From the NCBI RefSeq assembly GCF_036895565.1, contig NZ_CP145904.1, positions 1,364,001 to 1,428,000 on the forward strand: 64,000 nucleotides of DNA, read 5' to 3'. The stretch comes from Flavobacterium sp. KS-LB2. Its GTDB lineage: Bacteria > Bacteroidota > Bacteroidia > Flavobacteriales > Flavobacteriaceae. Positions 9,648 through 18,042 of the stretch are shown piece by piece. The notes beneath the pieces were generated by a model. That model had not been told where the DNA came from. It searched no databases and saw nothing but the letters and a program-made list of their open reading frames with translations. Numbering within the stretch: position 1 is the first letter of the stretch; every line of letters starts with the position of its first letter. The translations under genes were made by a program, and so were the position numbers.

Positions 9648-11231
9648 TTAATGCATCGCATCTGCAGGATTTATTTTGTTTTTTCCTTTTTTGATTAAAA
9701 GAATGAAAGGAATACAAAATAAAAACAAAGCGCCTAAGTATAAAAAAATGTCGATATACGATAATACGGAGCTTTGTACCATTACTTTATATTCAATCGC
9801 TTTATAGGCTTTTGCCAAAGCTTCATTTTCAGTATAGCCTTTGGACATGAATCCCATTTTGAGTTGTTGCACCGTTTTTTGTACTTCAAAAGAAGTGGTG
9901 TTAAGATGCGAAATAAGATTGACACGGTGTTCTTGATTGAATCGTGCAATAAAAGTGGTAATAATAGCAATACCAAAAGAACCTCCTAATTGGCGCATCA
10001 TTCCCGTAAAAGCAGCTCCTTCGCCAATACTTTTTCCTTTTAAAGTGGATAGAGAAAGAGTAGAAATAGGAACAAATAATAATCCCAATCCAATTCCTCT
10101 TAATATCAATGGCCAGTATAAATGTTCTTCGCCAGAATCAGGGGTAATTACTTGTTGCATCCAATACGTAAAAAAGAAAAACAATAAAAATCCGGCAGCC
10201 ACCATATACGCTTGCGGTACACCACGTTGAATCATTTTACCAATGAAGGGCATCATAAGTCCGGTAGTAATAGAACTTGGAATCAACAGCAAACCCGCAT
10301 CCAAAGCACTCCAACCTAACACTGATTGTGTGTAAATAGGTATAATAAATGTAGAACCATACAATCCGAAACCTAGTATAAAACACATGATGGTTCCTAT
10401 TCTTAAGTTAGTATCTTTTAAAACTCTTAAATTTACGATAGGATGTTTATAGGTAAGTTCTCTCCAAATGAATAACAGTAATCCAAAAACTGAAATGACA
10501 CTTAAGATTACAATTGTGCTATTGTTGAACCAATCGTCTTGTTGACCATGTTCTAAAATATATTGTAGAGATCCAATAAATGCGGTTAAAAGAAAGATTC
10601 CCCACCAATCGACTTGGCTGGCCTTTAGTTTGTCTCCATATTTAGGACTTTTTACAAAAGAGAGTGTTAGTAAAGTAGCGATAATCCCAATAGGAATGTT
10701 GATGTAGAAGATATAAGGCCATGAAAAATGATCTACAATATAACCTCCCAAAGGCGGTCCAAGTGTTGGTCCTACAATAACTCCCATTCCGTAAATAGCT
10801 TGCGCCATTCCCCTTTTGGCAACTGGATAACTTTCGGTAATTATGGTTTGTGCAGTTACTAATAAAGCGCCACCGCCTAATCCTTGAATAAACCTAAAAG
10901 CAACTAATTCCCAAATATTATTGGCATTGCCACACAAAAAGGAAGCGACGGTAAAAATAATAATAGAAACCGCAAAATAATTCCGACGTCCAAATTGTTG
11001 TGACAACCAGCTCGTCATAGGAATCACAATCACATTTGCAATAGCATAAGCCGTAATTACCCATGCCACATCAGTAAGAGAAGCACCTAGGCTGCCTCGC
11101 ATATTGTTTAAAGCTACATTTACAATTGTAGTATCTACAATTTCAAGCATAGCACAAAGAACGGCTGTAATGGTAATTATGACTCTCCTAAAGCCATATT
11201 CTACTAAATCATCTTCTCCTGTTTGTACCAT
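9648..11231 (-). CDS. DHA2 family (EmrB/QacA-like) MFS drug efflux permease
   Basis: 527 residues with about 14 hydrophobic segments, as in the DHA2 subfamily. DHA2 signatures are visible: DTTIVNVALNNMRGSLGAS in TM1 (motif D1), SWLSQQFGRRNYF (motif A) and GMGVIVGPTLGPPLGGYIVDHFSWPYIFYINIPIGI (motif C). Inner-membrane proton/drug antiporter. It is the last gene of a four-gene operon with TetR, TolC-like and HlyD-like proteins, so it should work as the pump of a tripartite EmrAB-TolC-type system. A 79-bp gap separates it from the adaptor gene. Confidence 0.92.
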   Translation of the reverse strand: MVQTGEDDLVEYGFRRVIITITAVLCAMLEIVDTTIVNVALNNMRGSLGASLTDVAWVITAYAIANVIVIPMTSWLSQQFGRRNYFAVSIIIFTVASFLCGNANNIWELVAFRFIQGLGGGALLVTAQTIITESYPVAKRGMAQAIYGMGVIVGPTLGPPLGGYIVDHFSWPYIFYINIPIGIIATLLTLSFVKSPKYGDKLKASQVDWWGIFLLTAFIGSLQYILEHGQQDDWFNNSTIVILSVISVFGLLLFIWRELTYKHPIVNLRVLKDTNLRIGTIMCFILGFGLYGSTFIIPIYTQSVLGWSALDAGLLLIPSSITTGLMMPFIGKMIQRGVPQAYMVAAGFLLFFFFTYWMQQVITPDSGEEHLYWPLILRGIGLGLLFVPISTLSLSTLKGKSIGEGAAFTGMMRQLGGSFGIAIITTFIARFNQEHRVNLISHLNTTSFEVQKTVQQLKMGFMSKGYTENEALAKAYKAIEYKVMVQSSVLSYIDIFLYLGALFLFCIPFILLIKKGKNKINPADAMH

Positions 11232-11310
11232 TTTATACTAAAGTGTAAACTATCATTTTCTTAAAAGTATTGCCGTTTTTGCCATTTTGGAAATCACCAA
11301 AAGGGTGAAT

Positions 11311-12390
11311 TTATTTTAAATGTACATCTACATCCACATTCATTCCCGGGCGGAGTAATTTTATTTTTTCAGGATCATTAGAGGTGTTCAAACTTATTTT
11401 AACGGGCAATCTTTGGATTGTTTTCACAAAGTTTCCTGTAGCATTATCAGGAGGAAGTAATGAAAAACGAGATCCAGTAGCAGGTGAAAACGAAGTGATA
11501 GCGCCTTCAAAATTATATCCAGGATAGGCATCTACTTTTACGGTAACTTTTTGACCAATAACCATTTTGTTCAACTGTGTCTCTTTGAAATTGGCAATTA
11601 CCCAAGCTTCTTTGTTATTGATAATGTAAAATAATGATTGTCCCGGTTGCACTAGTTGTCCTGGTTGGATGTCAATTTTTGAAACCTGACCGTCAATTGC
11701 AGCAGTGATGGCAGTGTAGGTTAAATTCAATTTTGCCGCATCAAGTAATGCTTTGGCTCTTTTGATATTAGCAGCCGCAACTTCGGTTTGTTTGTCTGAA
11801 ACTTTAGATTTTGCTATGATAACTGATTTTTGAAAAGCAGTTGCTCTTTGTTGCTGTTGCAAAACGCGTACTTGGCTTTCTGCTTCCAGTTTGGCAGCCA
11901 AGGCTTGCTCATATTGTTGTTTTGTAATCGAATGGCTTTTGTACAAATTGTTATACCTGTTGTAATCACTTGTTACACGGCCCAATCTAATTTTTGCTGA
12001 TTCGATATTTCCACCTGCTGATTGCACATTAGCATCAGATACGGAAATATTTGCTAAAGCACTTCCAATATCAGCTTTAGAAACTTCAAAACTACCTTCA
12101 GCGCCAATCATTGCCGCATTTGCTTCTTCAATTTTTAGTTGGTAATCTCTTTTGTCAATGGTAAAAAGCGTGTCGCCTTTCTTTACAAAATCATTGTCTT
12201 TGATATACACTTTATCCACATATCCAGAAACTCTTGGGATAATAGGATTCATGTTTTTCTCAATTTGTGCATCGTCTGTTTCTTCGTGAGCTAAGGAATG
12301 CATGTATTTATAAGTTCCGTACGTTCCACCTAAAACTACCAAAGCTACTAGGATAATGATAAATTTTTTATTTGTTTTTTTCTTTTCCAT
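11311..12390 (-). CDS. HlyD/EmrA-type periplasmic adaptor (membrane fusion) protein
   Basis: 359 residues. One N-terminal membrane anchor (FIIILVALVVLGGTYGTY, residues 10-27), then a biotinyl-lipoyl half (RVSGYVDKVYIKDNDFVKKGDTLFTID), a long coiled-coil hairpin rich in Ala and Gln (about residues 85-210), then the second lipoyl half (AAIDGQVSKIDIQPGQLVQPGQSLFYI) and beta-barrel. It bridges the inner-membrane DHA2 pump and the outer-membrane TolC-like channel. It starts 11 bp after the TolC-like gene ends, in the same operon. Confidence 0.92.
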   Translation of the reverse strand: MEKKKTNKKFIIILVALVVLGGTYGTYKYMHSLAHEETDDAQIEKNMNPIIPRVSGYVDKVYIKDNDFVKKGDTLFTIDKRDYQLKIEEANAAMIGAEGSFEVSKADIGSALANISVSDANVQSAGGNIESAKIRLGRVTSDYNRYNNLYKSHSITKQQYEQALAAKLEAESQVRVLQQQQRATAFQKSVIIAKSKVSDKQTEVAAANIKRAKALLDAAKLNLTYTAITAAIDGQVSKIDIQPGQLVQPGQSLFYIINNKEAWVIANFKETQLNKMVIGQKVTVKVDAYPGYNFEGAITSFSPATGSRFSLLPPDNATGNFVKTIQRLPVKISLNTSNDPEKIKLLRPGMNVDVDVHLK

Positions 12391-12401
12391 GGTAGGTATG
12401 A

Positions 12402-13733
12402 TTAGTTTTTTGAAATAGTGAAGGTTTGTGATAATTGCCCCGTTACCGATAGTAACTCGTAATATTTTTGAATGGTATTGGCTCTGGCCAATGCATTATT
12501 GATTTTTGAACTGAGTTGCTCAACATCAGCTTCCAGAAGATCATTGGTGTCTGAAAGTCCATTGTCATATTTATCCTTTATAATGCGATAATTCTCCGAA
12601 GATTGTTCTACCGCTTGACCATAAACGACGTTTTGTTTCAATGCTAAGTCATAATCTTCAATTGCTTTTTGAACCTGGACTTTGATATAATCCGTTAGTA
12701 TTGCTTCAGCATTTTGTGTTTCCTGAAATTTATTTTCAGCCAGCTTTACTAAAGTTCCATTTTTAAGAATAGCGCTTAAGTCATAAGATATTCCAACTCC
12801 AATATTCATTGCATTTTGCACAGCAATCACATTGCTTAAGTCTAATGTTGTATATCCGCCAATGATTGCAATTGCTGGATAGTATGAACCTCTTGCTATT
12901 TTGATATTAGCTTCGCTTGCTTTTTCTTGGAATCTAATGGCTTGTAGATCTTTACGATTCTCTAATGCCGGTAATTCACTTGTTGGGATATTTGTCATTT
13001 GAAAATCAGCAAAATCACTTTCACGAATCTCCAACTTGGTATCTGGATTTAATTTTAAAAGCGTAACCAAATAAAAGTTGATAATTTTCAAGTTATTATT
13101 TGTTTCGTCTAATGAAAGTTGAATTTTTGAGACTTGTAATTGTGATTTTAAAAGGTCGTTTTTAGGAATAATTCCGTTTTTTTCGAGCTCAATAAAATCA
13201 TTTACTCGTTGTTGTGCACTTTTTTGATTTTCCTTAAGCAGTTCAATAGTTTTTTGAGCTTTGTATAAACCCGCATAATATTCAATGACGCGTAACGCAA
13301 TTTCTTCTTTGGTTTGTGATGCTGTTGCCATTTCAGCTTCATAAAGATTTTCGTAAGCTTTGATGCTGTTTTGGATTTTGAAACCAGAGAATACAGGAAC
13401 GCTAGCATTCAGCTGTCCAATCATCAATTGATTGACTATAGGAAGTGGTTCTTGTGTGCCAGAATTGCTTTGATTTATTTTGAAATCTACGGAGGCATTT
13501 GCCAATCTTTGGTACTGACCTGAAAGTTTCAAATCAGGATATTGATTGTTCTTTGTAGATTGTAGCTCGTACTTTTTAGTTTTCACTTTGGTGTTGGCCA
13601 AGGTAACTTCATTACTTTTGGTCCAAGCCAAATTAATGGCTTCATTCAATGTTAAACTTGTTTTTTCTTGTGCCGTTACGGATGAAATTCCAATAAGGAA
13701 AATTCCAAAGAGCATAAATGGACTAACTTTCAT
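12402..13733 (-). CDS. TolC-like outer-membrane efflux protein
   Basis: 443 residues with a signal peptide (MKVSPFMLFGIFLIGISSVTAQ). The OEP/TolC pattern is clear: SLTLNEAINLAWTKSNEVTLANTKVKTKKYELQSTKN at the start and a second, related helical repeat in the C-terminal half (LENRKDLQAIRFQEKASEANIKIARG). It forms the outer-membrane exit duct. Its start overlaps the end of the tetR gene by 11 bp, which suggests translational coupling within the efflux operon. Confidence 0.9.
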   Translation of the reverse strand: MKVSPFMLFGIFLIGISSVTAQEKTSLTLNEAINLAWTKSNEVTLANTKVKTKKYELQSTKNNQYPDLKLSGQYQRLANASVDFKINQSNSGTQEPLPIVNQLMIGQLNASVPVFSGFKIQNSIKAYENLYEAEMATASQTKEEIALRVIEYYAGLYKAQKTIELLKENQKSAQQRVNDFIELEKNGIIPKNDLLKSQLQVSKIQLSLDETNNNLKIINFYLVTLLKLNPDTKLEIRESDFADFQMTNIPTSELPALENRKDLQAIRFQEKASEANIKIARGSYYPAIAIIGGYTTLDLSNVIAVQNAMNIGVGISYDLSAILKNGTLVKLAENKFQETQNAEAILTDYIKVQVQKAIEDYDLALKQNVVYGQAVEQSSENYRIIKDKYDNGLSDTNDLLEADVEQLSSKINNALARANTIQKYYELLSVTGQLSQTFTISKN

Positions 13734-14349
13734 ATATTAGAAGTGCTTTTATAGTTTGTTGAATGTGCTTTGTCAAATTGGTTTTGATGTAATTGTTATA
13801 TAAATCCTCGGTTTTAAGATTTAATAAATTTTCGAAGAAAGGCTTGTTCATATGAAAATGAAAAAAAGTTCCCAAAATCGTAGGAGTGATCAGCGGAATA
13901 ATAACATCTTTTCTAAAAATGCCTTTTTTCTGTCCTTCCTCAATAATGGATTCAAGGGATTTTAAATTTCCTTTTTTTAATTCGGAAAAAGCCTGAAGAT
14001 TTTGTTCTCTTTTTTTAGAAGTAAATTCGAAGTGTAAAATTCTATAAATTCCTCTGTTGCTATTGATTCTATTGATGTAGAGTTCAATCAGTTTATTGAT
14101 TTTGTCAATAGGTTCTAAATCTTCTTGCAATAAATTTTCCAATTGATTTTTAAGATCCGAAGTTCTGTAAACAATAAGCGATTCCAGTAAACGTTCTTTG
14201 GAGCCAAAGTAATACGAAACCATGGCAATATTTATTTTTGCTACTTTTGCAATGTTTCTAATAGAAGTACCATCAAATCCTTTCTCAGCAAAAAGTGTTT
14301 CTGCTACTTCGAGAATTTGAATTTGTTTGTCGTTAAAATTACTCTTCAA
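13723..14349 (-). CDS. TetR/AcrR family transcriptional regulator
   Basis: 208 residues. The N-terminal helix-turn-helix of TetR proteins is plain: IQILEVAETLFAEKGFDGTSIRNIAKVAKINIAMVSYYFGSKERLLESLI (residues 10-59). The C-terminal ligand domain is variable, as usual. First gene of the efflux operon, overlapping the TolC-like gene by 11 bp, so it probably represses its own operon and is released by a pump substrate. A large concentric palindrome 25-64 bp upstream of its start is the likely operator. Confidence 0.92.
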   Translation of the reverse strand: MKSNFNDKQIQILEVAETLFAEKGFDGTSIRNIAKVAKINIAMVSYYFGSKERLLESLIVYRTSDLKNQLENLLQEDLEPIDKINKLIELYINRINSNRGIYRILHFEFTSKKREQNLQAFSELKKGNLKSLESIIEEGQKKGIFRKDVIIPLITPTILGTFFHFHMNKPFFENLLNLKTEDLYNNYIKTNLTKHIQQTIKALLIYES

Positions 14350-14374
14350 TGGAATTTAATTTTTTTCAAAAACA

Positions 14375-14413
14375 AAACTAAACAAGTGTTTAATTTAAAC
14401 AACCGTTTAGTTT
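14375..14413 (-). promoter_or_regulatory. Candidate TetR operator: two concentric palindromes
   Basis: Outer perfect 9-bp arms AAACTAAAC (14375-14383) and GTTTAGTTT (14405-14413); inner perfect 7-bp arms TGTTTAA (14387-14393) and TTAAACA (14395-14401). Both dyads share the same centre, base 14394. Position directly upstream of the autoregulated tetR gene fits an operator bound by two dimers. Confidence 0.75.
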
Positions 14414-14562
14414 TTGTTTAACATAATTTTAACATTTTAAATTAAACCAAAATAAAGTTTATAACAACACAAATCTTCTTCTGAAATTGTGAATATCTAT
14501 TTTTGGAATACTGCTTTTTTTTAATCCGAAAATCTATCTTTGAAATCCTTAAAAAAAAAGAA

Positions 14563-15120
14563 ATGAGCACAATTTGGTACGAATGCAAAGTAAAATATAG
14601 AAAAACGGATGAAACTGGCGCACAAAAGATTACGACAGAACCGTACTTGGTAGACGCGTTATCGTATACTGAGGCAGAAAGCAGAATTACCGAAGAGATG
14701 TCGGCGTATATTAGTGAAGAATTTAAAATCACGAATATAAAAATGGCAAATTATGCTGAGATTCATCCTTTTGAAAATGCAGACCGTTGGTTTAGATCCA
14801 AAGTTTCCTTATTGGCGTATGATGAAGAAAGCGGTAAAGAACGCAAGACCAATATGTATTTATTAGTGCAGGCTAATGATGTAAAAGAAGCTTATGATAA
14901 CACCACTAGTGTAATGAAAGGTACGATGGGCGACTATACTATTCCTGCCATTTCAGAATCTCCTATTATGGATGTTTTTCCTTATTTCAGTGGGGAAGAA
15001 GGTGAACTGGAACAATTAGAACGGTTCAATGCGCTCAAAGGTTCTAAATCGGAAGCAACAGTAGAAATGGTAGACCACATGGAATTTGAAACGGTTCCTG
15101 AAGAAGAAGCTATTGTTTAA
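14563..15120 (+). CDS. DUF4494 domain protein
   Basis: 185 residues starting MSTIWYECKVKYRK. I chose this ATG because the DUF4494 family starts this way; an upstream in-frame ATG at 14503 would add a 20-residue basic, Phe/Ile-rich stretch unlike the family. Conserved blocks: TEPYLVDALSYTEAESRITEEM, WFRSKVSLLAYDEESGKERKTNMYLLVQANDVKEAY. Widespread in Bacteroidota, function unknown; the Asp/Glu-rich C-terminus suggests a soluble cytoplasmic protein. A -7-like TATCTTTG lies at 14535-14542. Divergent from the efflux operon and ends at a strong palindrome. Confidence 0.85.
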   Translation: MSTIWYECKVKYRKTDETGAQKITTEPYLVDALSYTEAESRITEEMSAYISEEFKITNIKMANYAEIHPFENADRWFRSKVSLLAYDEESGKERKTNMYLLVQANDVKEAYDNTTSVMKGTMGDYTIPAISESPIMDVFPYFSGEEGELEQLERFNALKGSKSEATVEMVDHMEFETVPEEEAIV

Positions 15121-15138
15121 GATTGTTTAAAAAAAATC

Positions 15139-15198
15139 ACCGCAAATTCGCAAAGTATCGAAACAATTGTTGGCTGTTTTTATTTGCGAATTTGCGGT
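15139..15198. repeat. Palindromic repeat (GCAGATTCGCAAA family), perfect 16-bp arms, likely also terminator
   Basis: ACCGCAAATTCGCAAA (15139-15154) and TTTGCGAATTTGCGGT (15183-15198) are exactly complementary. It sits between convergent genes, preceded by an A run and followed by a T run, so it is well placed to end both transcripts. Confidence 0.8.
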
Positions 15199-15233
15199 TT
15201 TTTAATGGTAATACAGAGTTTTTGTAATTTTAA

Positions 15234-15749
15234 TCAGTCTTGTTTAGCTAATACTTTCTCGTAAGCTTTTCTAGGACTTCCTCTAAAATAAACTTCCCCA
15301 CAATAGGTATAACCTAAAGTTTCAAAAATTTTCATCATAGGTAAGTTGTCAAAATTGGTATCTGCTTTTATGCTGTAGATGTTGTTGCTTACCGCAAATT
15401 CTTCTATATATTTGAGAATCAGTTTAGCCAAGCCTTTACCCAAATAGTTTTCAGCAATAGCAACGCGGTGCAGTACTACGAAATTACCATTCGTTAACCA
15501 GTTTCCTTCAATTGTAGCATAAGCAGGTTCGTCATTGATAAGTACCGCACTATAACCGATGATAGTTTCTCCGTCTGCCAAAACAAATCCTGCTCCTTTT
15601 TCAATATCTTTCTGAATAACTTCCGGATTAGGATAACCATCTTGCCATTGATTACTGCCATCTTCTTTTCGGCGTTGAATCGCTTGTTGTAAAATTTCCC
15701 AAATCGGAGCTATTTCAGATAGTTCCGCTTTTCTAAAGTGATAATTCAT
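15234..15749 (-). CDS. GNAT family N-acetyltransferase
   Basis: 171 residues. GNAT features: FRKAELSEIAPIWEILQQAI at the N-terminus, the acetyl-CoA site VVLHRVAIAENYLGKGLAKLILKYIEEFA (residues about 98-126) and IKADTNFDNLPMMKIFETLGYTYCGEVYFRGSPRKAYEKVL at the C-terminus. Unknown acceptor substrate. Not closely similar to the GNAT at 7982, so not a recent duplicate. Confidence 0.85.
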   Translation of the reverse strand: MNYHFRKAELSEIAPIWEILQQAIQRRKEDGSNQWQDGYPNPEVIQKDIEKGAGFVLADGETIIGYSAVLINDEPAYATIEGNWLTNGNFVVLHRVAIAENYLGKGLAKLILKYIEEFAVSNNIYSIKADTNFDNLPMMKIFETLGYTYCGEVYFRGSPRKAYEKVLAKQD

Positions 15750-15876
15750 TATTGTAATTTGTGTTTTTAGTAAATGATGCTGTGCTAAAAGTACAAAACA
15801 ACTTTATACTTTGTATGATCTGAATTGTAGCATGCATTTGTTTTTTAGAAGAATAGGTTGCGAAGCGGGCAGTGCT

Positions 15877-16776
15877 TTATTTTGATTTTTTAGATTTCTT
15901 AATGCTCAACGCTTTCTGTTTTATCCATTGAATTGAAATGTCAAAAGGTGTTGTGTCACTGTCGGATACTGTATTGTGTCCTAATGTTGAAAATAAACTA
16001 TATTCAAAAGGTTTGCCTTGTCCTTTTAATGTATTTAATTGCTCGATACATAACTTCACTGGAATCTGAATATCCTTCTCTCCAAAAAGCCAAAGTCCAG
16101 GAATGGAAATTGTATTCAAAGAAATTTTTGGATCAGTCGCCACGAATTGGTACTTGTCTGGGTCATTTTTTGTGTGTTCAAAGGCATCTGCATCGGTATG
16201 ATTTTCCCAAAAATTAGTATTTCCGTTTGTGTAAAACTGAAATCGAAGTTGTTCTAAAGTTGTTATCGTAGGACAACTAAATAAAACCATAAATTCTATT
16301 AGTGGGTTTTTGTTTGCTGTAATTGGAATTATCCATCCCGCTTGACTAAAGCCAACTAACCCAATTGGTATTTTTTTGTTTTTCAAAAAGGTTCGAAATG
16401 TTTGTACTGCCTCATTGGTGTCGCTAGCTAATAAATTAAGATTAGTAGTATCAATATTGTTAGTACCAACAGAAGGTCCAACATAAATACCACCAGATTC
16501 CCCAACGCCACGTTTGTCATAGGTTAATACAGCAATACCTTCTTTCGCAAGACGTTTTGCGAATTCCATTTCTCTTTTTACGGGGTCAGAACCGTGAACA
16601 ATTACAACTGCTGCAACTGGATTTTTAGGTTTTACAATTGAACCTGCAAGAGTTATGCCTTGACTGTCAAACGTTACATTTTGAATAGTAAAGTCATTTG
16701 ATTGAGAAAAGACCATTTTTGGTAAAAGTAGTATTGATAACCAAAAAAATAAGTTAGAAAAAAAGGTATTGTTCAT
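15877..16776 (-). CDS. Exported alpha/beta hydrolase
   Basis: 299 residues with a signal peptide (FFWLSILLLPKMVFSQ). Alpha/beta hydrolase elements appear in order: oxyanion region AAVVIVHGSDP, TYDKRGVGESGG, nucleophile elbow GLVGFSQAG (Ser), acid LWLFGEKDIQIP (Asp) and GHNTVSD (His). This resembles dienelactone hydrolase/S9-like esterases of the periplasm. Substrate unknown. The 358-bp gap upstream holds dispersed repeats, and no operon partner is evident. Confidence 0.82.
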   Translation of the reverse strand: MNNTFFSNLFFWLSILLLPKMVFSQSNDFTIQNVTFDSQGITLAGSIVKPKNPVAAVVIVHGSDPVKREMEFAKRLAKEGIAVLTYDKRGVGESGGIYVGPSVGTNNIDTTNLNLLASDTNEAVQTFRTFLKNKKIPIGLVGFSQAGWIIPITANKNPLIEFMVLFSCPTITTLEQLRFQFYTNGNTNFWENHTDADAFEHTKNDPDKYQFVATDPKISLNTISIPGLWLFGEKDIQIPVKLCIEQLNTLKGQGKPFEYSLFSTLGHNTVSDSDTTPFDISIQWIKQKALSIKKSKKSK

Positions 16777-16834
16777 TTTAGTTTAATTTTAGTAAACTTA
16801 TTTTAGGACAACGATTCCGTAGCGTTGCCTTCAA

Positions 16835-16910
16835 CAAAGTCAGAGACTTTATGGTGTTTTAGTTTCTCAATCAAGTTCTTAAAATTGCGCAAAGTCAGAG
16901 ACATTTGCGC
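16835..16910. repeat. CAAAGTCAGAGAC repeats
   Basis: CAAAGTCAGAGACTTT at 16835-16850 and a second copy inside the dyad GCGCAAA (16887-16893)/TTTGCGC (16904-16910). The same core recurs as CAAAGTCGGAGACTTTGCGG between trpA and the AIG2-like gene. Confidence 0.55.
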
Positions 16911-16989
16911 AGTTAACGAGAAATTTATTTTTAAAAGAACACTTTGCGCAGCGGGTTTTAATACAAATAAATTAACTTAAGAGAAAGAG

Positions 16990-17124
16990 GTTATTAGACA
17001 GTTTGACGTTTCGCAGCTTTGAGGTGGCTGGAAGTTCGTAACCGCTCAATTTTCGGCTTAACGAAAACTTGATGCGAAACGATAATTCCACTAAATTCCA
17101 GCTAGCTCAAAATGGCTGTTAGCC
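16990..17124 (-). repeat. Cassette-like inverted repeat after the lipoprotein gene
   Basis: In minus-strand reading this starts GGCTAACAGCC (17124 downwards) just after the lipoprotein stop codon. It contains the imperfect dyad TTTTGAGCTAGCTGGAA facing TTCCAGCCACCTCAAAG and ends near GTCTAATAACC. The start is the same as in the element at 17918-18042. The layout (gene, then a long imperfect hairpin) resembles integron gene cassettes, but the 7-bp cores do not match the attC consensus exactly. Confidence 0.5.
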
Positions 17125-17134
17125 TACGTATTTT

Positions 17135-17902
17135 TCACGATATCCAAGTATCTTCCATTTTTTCGATTATCCACTTTTCGTTGCTTTCCATAATGTAAAT
17201 TCGGTATCCTCTTCCGCATGTTCCACAATAACTAAAACTGGCTTCTACAACACCACTTTTTTTACTGTTATCAAATTTTATTCTTGAAATTTCAAGAATA
17301 CCCGAAAATATAAAATTATATTTTTGGTCATATAATAAAACTCTGTCTTGTAATAGTAGAATTTCCGCTTTTGGAAATTCAGCTATATTTTTTATTTTAA
17401 ATTTTCTATTTAAATCAATATTTGAATATTCAAATTTAAAATCAGTGTAATTAGAATTTAATAATTTTCTATCGCTATTAAGAGTTCCTTCTCCATAACT
17501 TAAAGTGTAATTAGAATCTAATAATTTTATATTTCTATTAATTCTTCTTTCTCCATAATTTAATAAGTATGGATCAAAGCCAATTATTATTCTTGAAGTG
17601 TCTTTATCAACTCTATTTTGCTCATTTTTCCAATTATGATAATTGATTCTTTCTTTGTCTGTGGCTTTTAAAGTGTCAACTTTTATTATGTTTCCATTAC
17701 TCCAAGTTTCTATTCCAAATTTCGGTGGAGGAACCATTTTTCTTCTGTCAACACAAATTGAATCTACTATTATGGGAAAGATTTCTGTTAATACATTTTT
17801 TTCAAAAGAAGCTTCATCTACGTTCTTTTCATATTTCTTTTCACAACTTGTAAAAAGAATTAAAAATGATAATAAAAATGTTGTTTTTAGCAGTTTTTTC
17901 AT
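17135..17902 (-). CDS. Hypothetical lipoprotein
   Basis: 255 residues with a lipoprotein signal peptide: KKLLKTTFLLSFLILFTSC, lipobox LFTSC, mature N-terminus Cys-Glu-Lys-Lys. The mature part is rich in Lys, Asn and Asp, with two imperfect copies of a short segment (LLDSNYTLSYGEGTL then LLNSNYTDFKFEYS, residues about 118-150) and a C-terminal FSYCGTCGRGYRIYIMES with a CxxC pair. I do not recognise a family. It is framed by two GGCTAAC-type repeats, so it looks like a movable unit. Probably anchored in the periplasm or outer membrane. Confidence 0.7.
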   Translation of the reverse strand: MKKLLKTTFLLSFLILFTSCEKKYEKNVDEASFEKNVLTEIFPIIVDSICVDRRKMVPPPKFGIETWSNGNIIKVDTLKATDKERINYHNWKNEQNRVDKDTSRIIIGFDPYLLNYGERRINRNIKLLDSNYTLSYGEGTLNSDRKLLNSNYTDFKFEYSNIDLNRKFKIKNIAEFPKAEILLLQDRVLLYDQKYNFIFSGILEISRIKFDNSKKSGVVEASFSYCGTCGRGYRIYIMESNEKWIIEKMEDTWIS

Positions 17903-17911
17903 AATATGTAG

Positions 17912-18042
17912 GCTAACGTTCCCGCGCTTGGCGAGGTTGCGAGCTACGGAACCGATTATTTTCTGTTAAAGATAAAATTTCTTGCGAAACGTAAACATGA
18001 ATTTACCACAAAATTCGCAATCTTGCCAAACGCCTGTTAGCC
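17912..18042 (-). repeat. Cassette-like inverted repeat overlapping the ATPase stop codon
   Basis: Ends are perfect: GGCTAAC facing GTTAGCC. Inside, in minus-strand reading, GTTTGGCAAGATTGCGA faces TCGCAACCTCGCCAAGC; all three departures from perfect pairing are G-U compatible. The TAA stop of the AAA-ATPase gene lies inside the first GGCTAAC, and the other end lies about 10 bp from the lipoprotein start. Confidence 0.65.

Noticed and set aside
14503..14562. Upstream in-frame ATG extending the DUF4494 protein by 20 residues
   Set aside because: The added stretch is unlike the family and overlaps the likely -7 element at 14535-14542; MSTIWYECKVKY is the expected family start.
16990..18042. 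Calling the GGCTAAC elements true integron attC sites
   Set aside because: The 7-bp cores (GGCTAAC/GTTAGCC) break the RYYYAAC/GTTRRRY consensus at one position and there is no integrase in the window, so only cassette-like is claimed.
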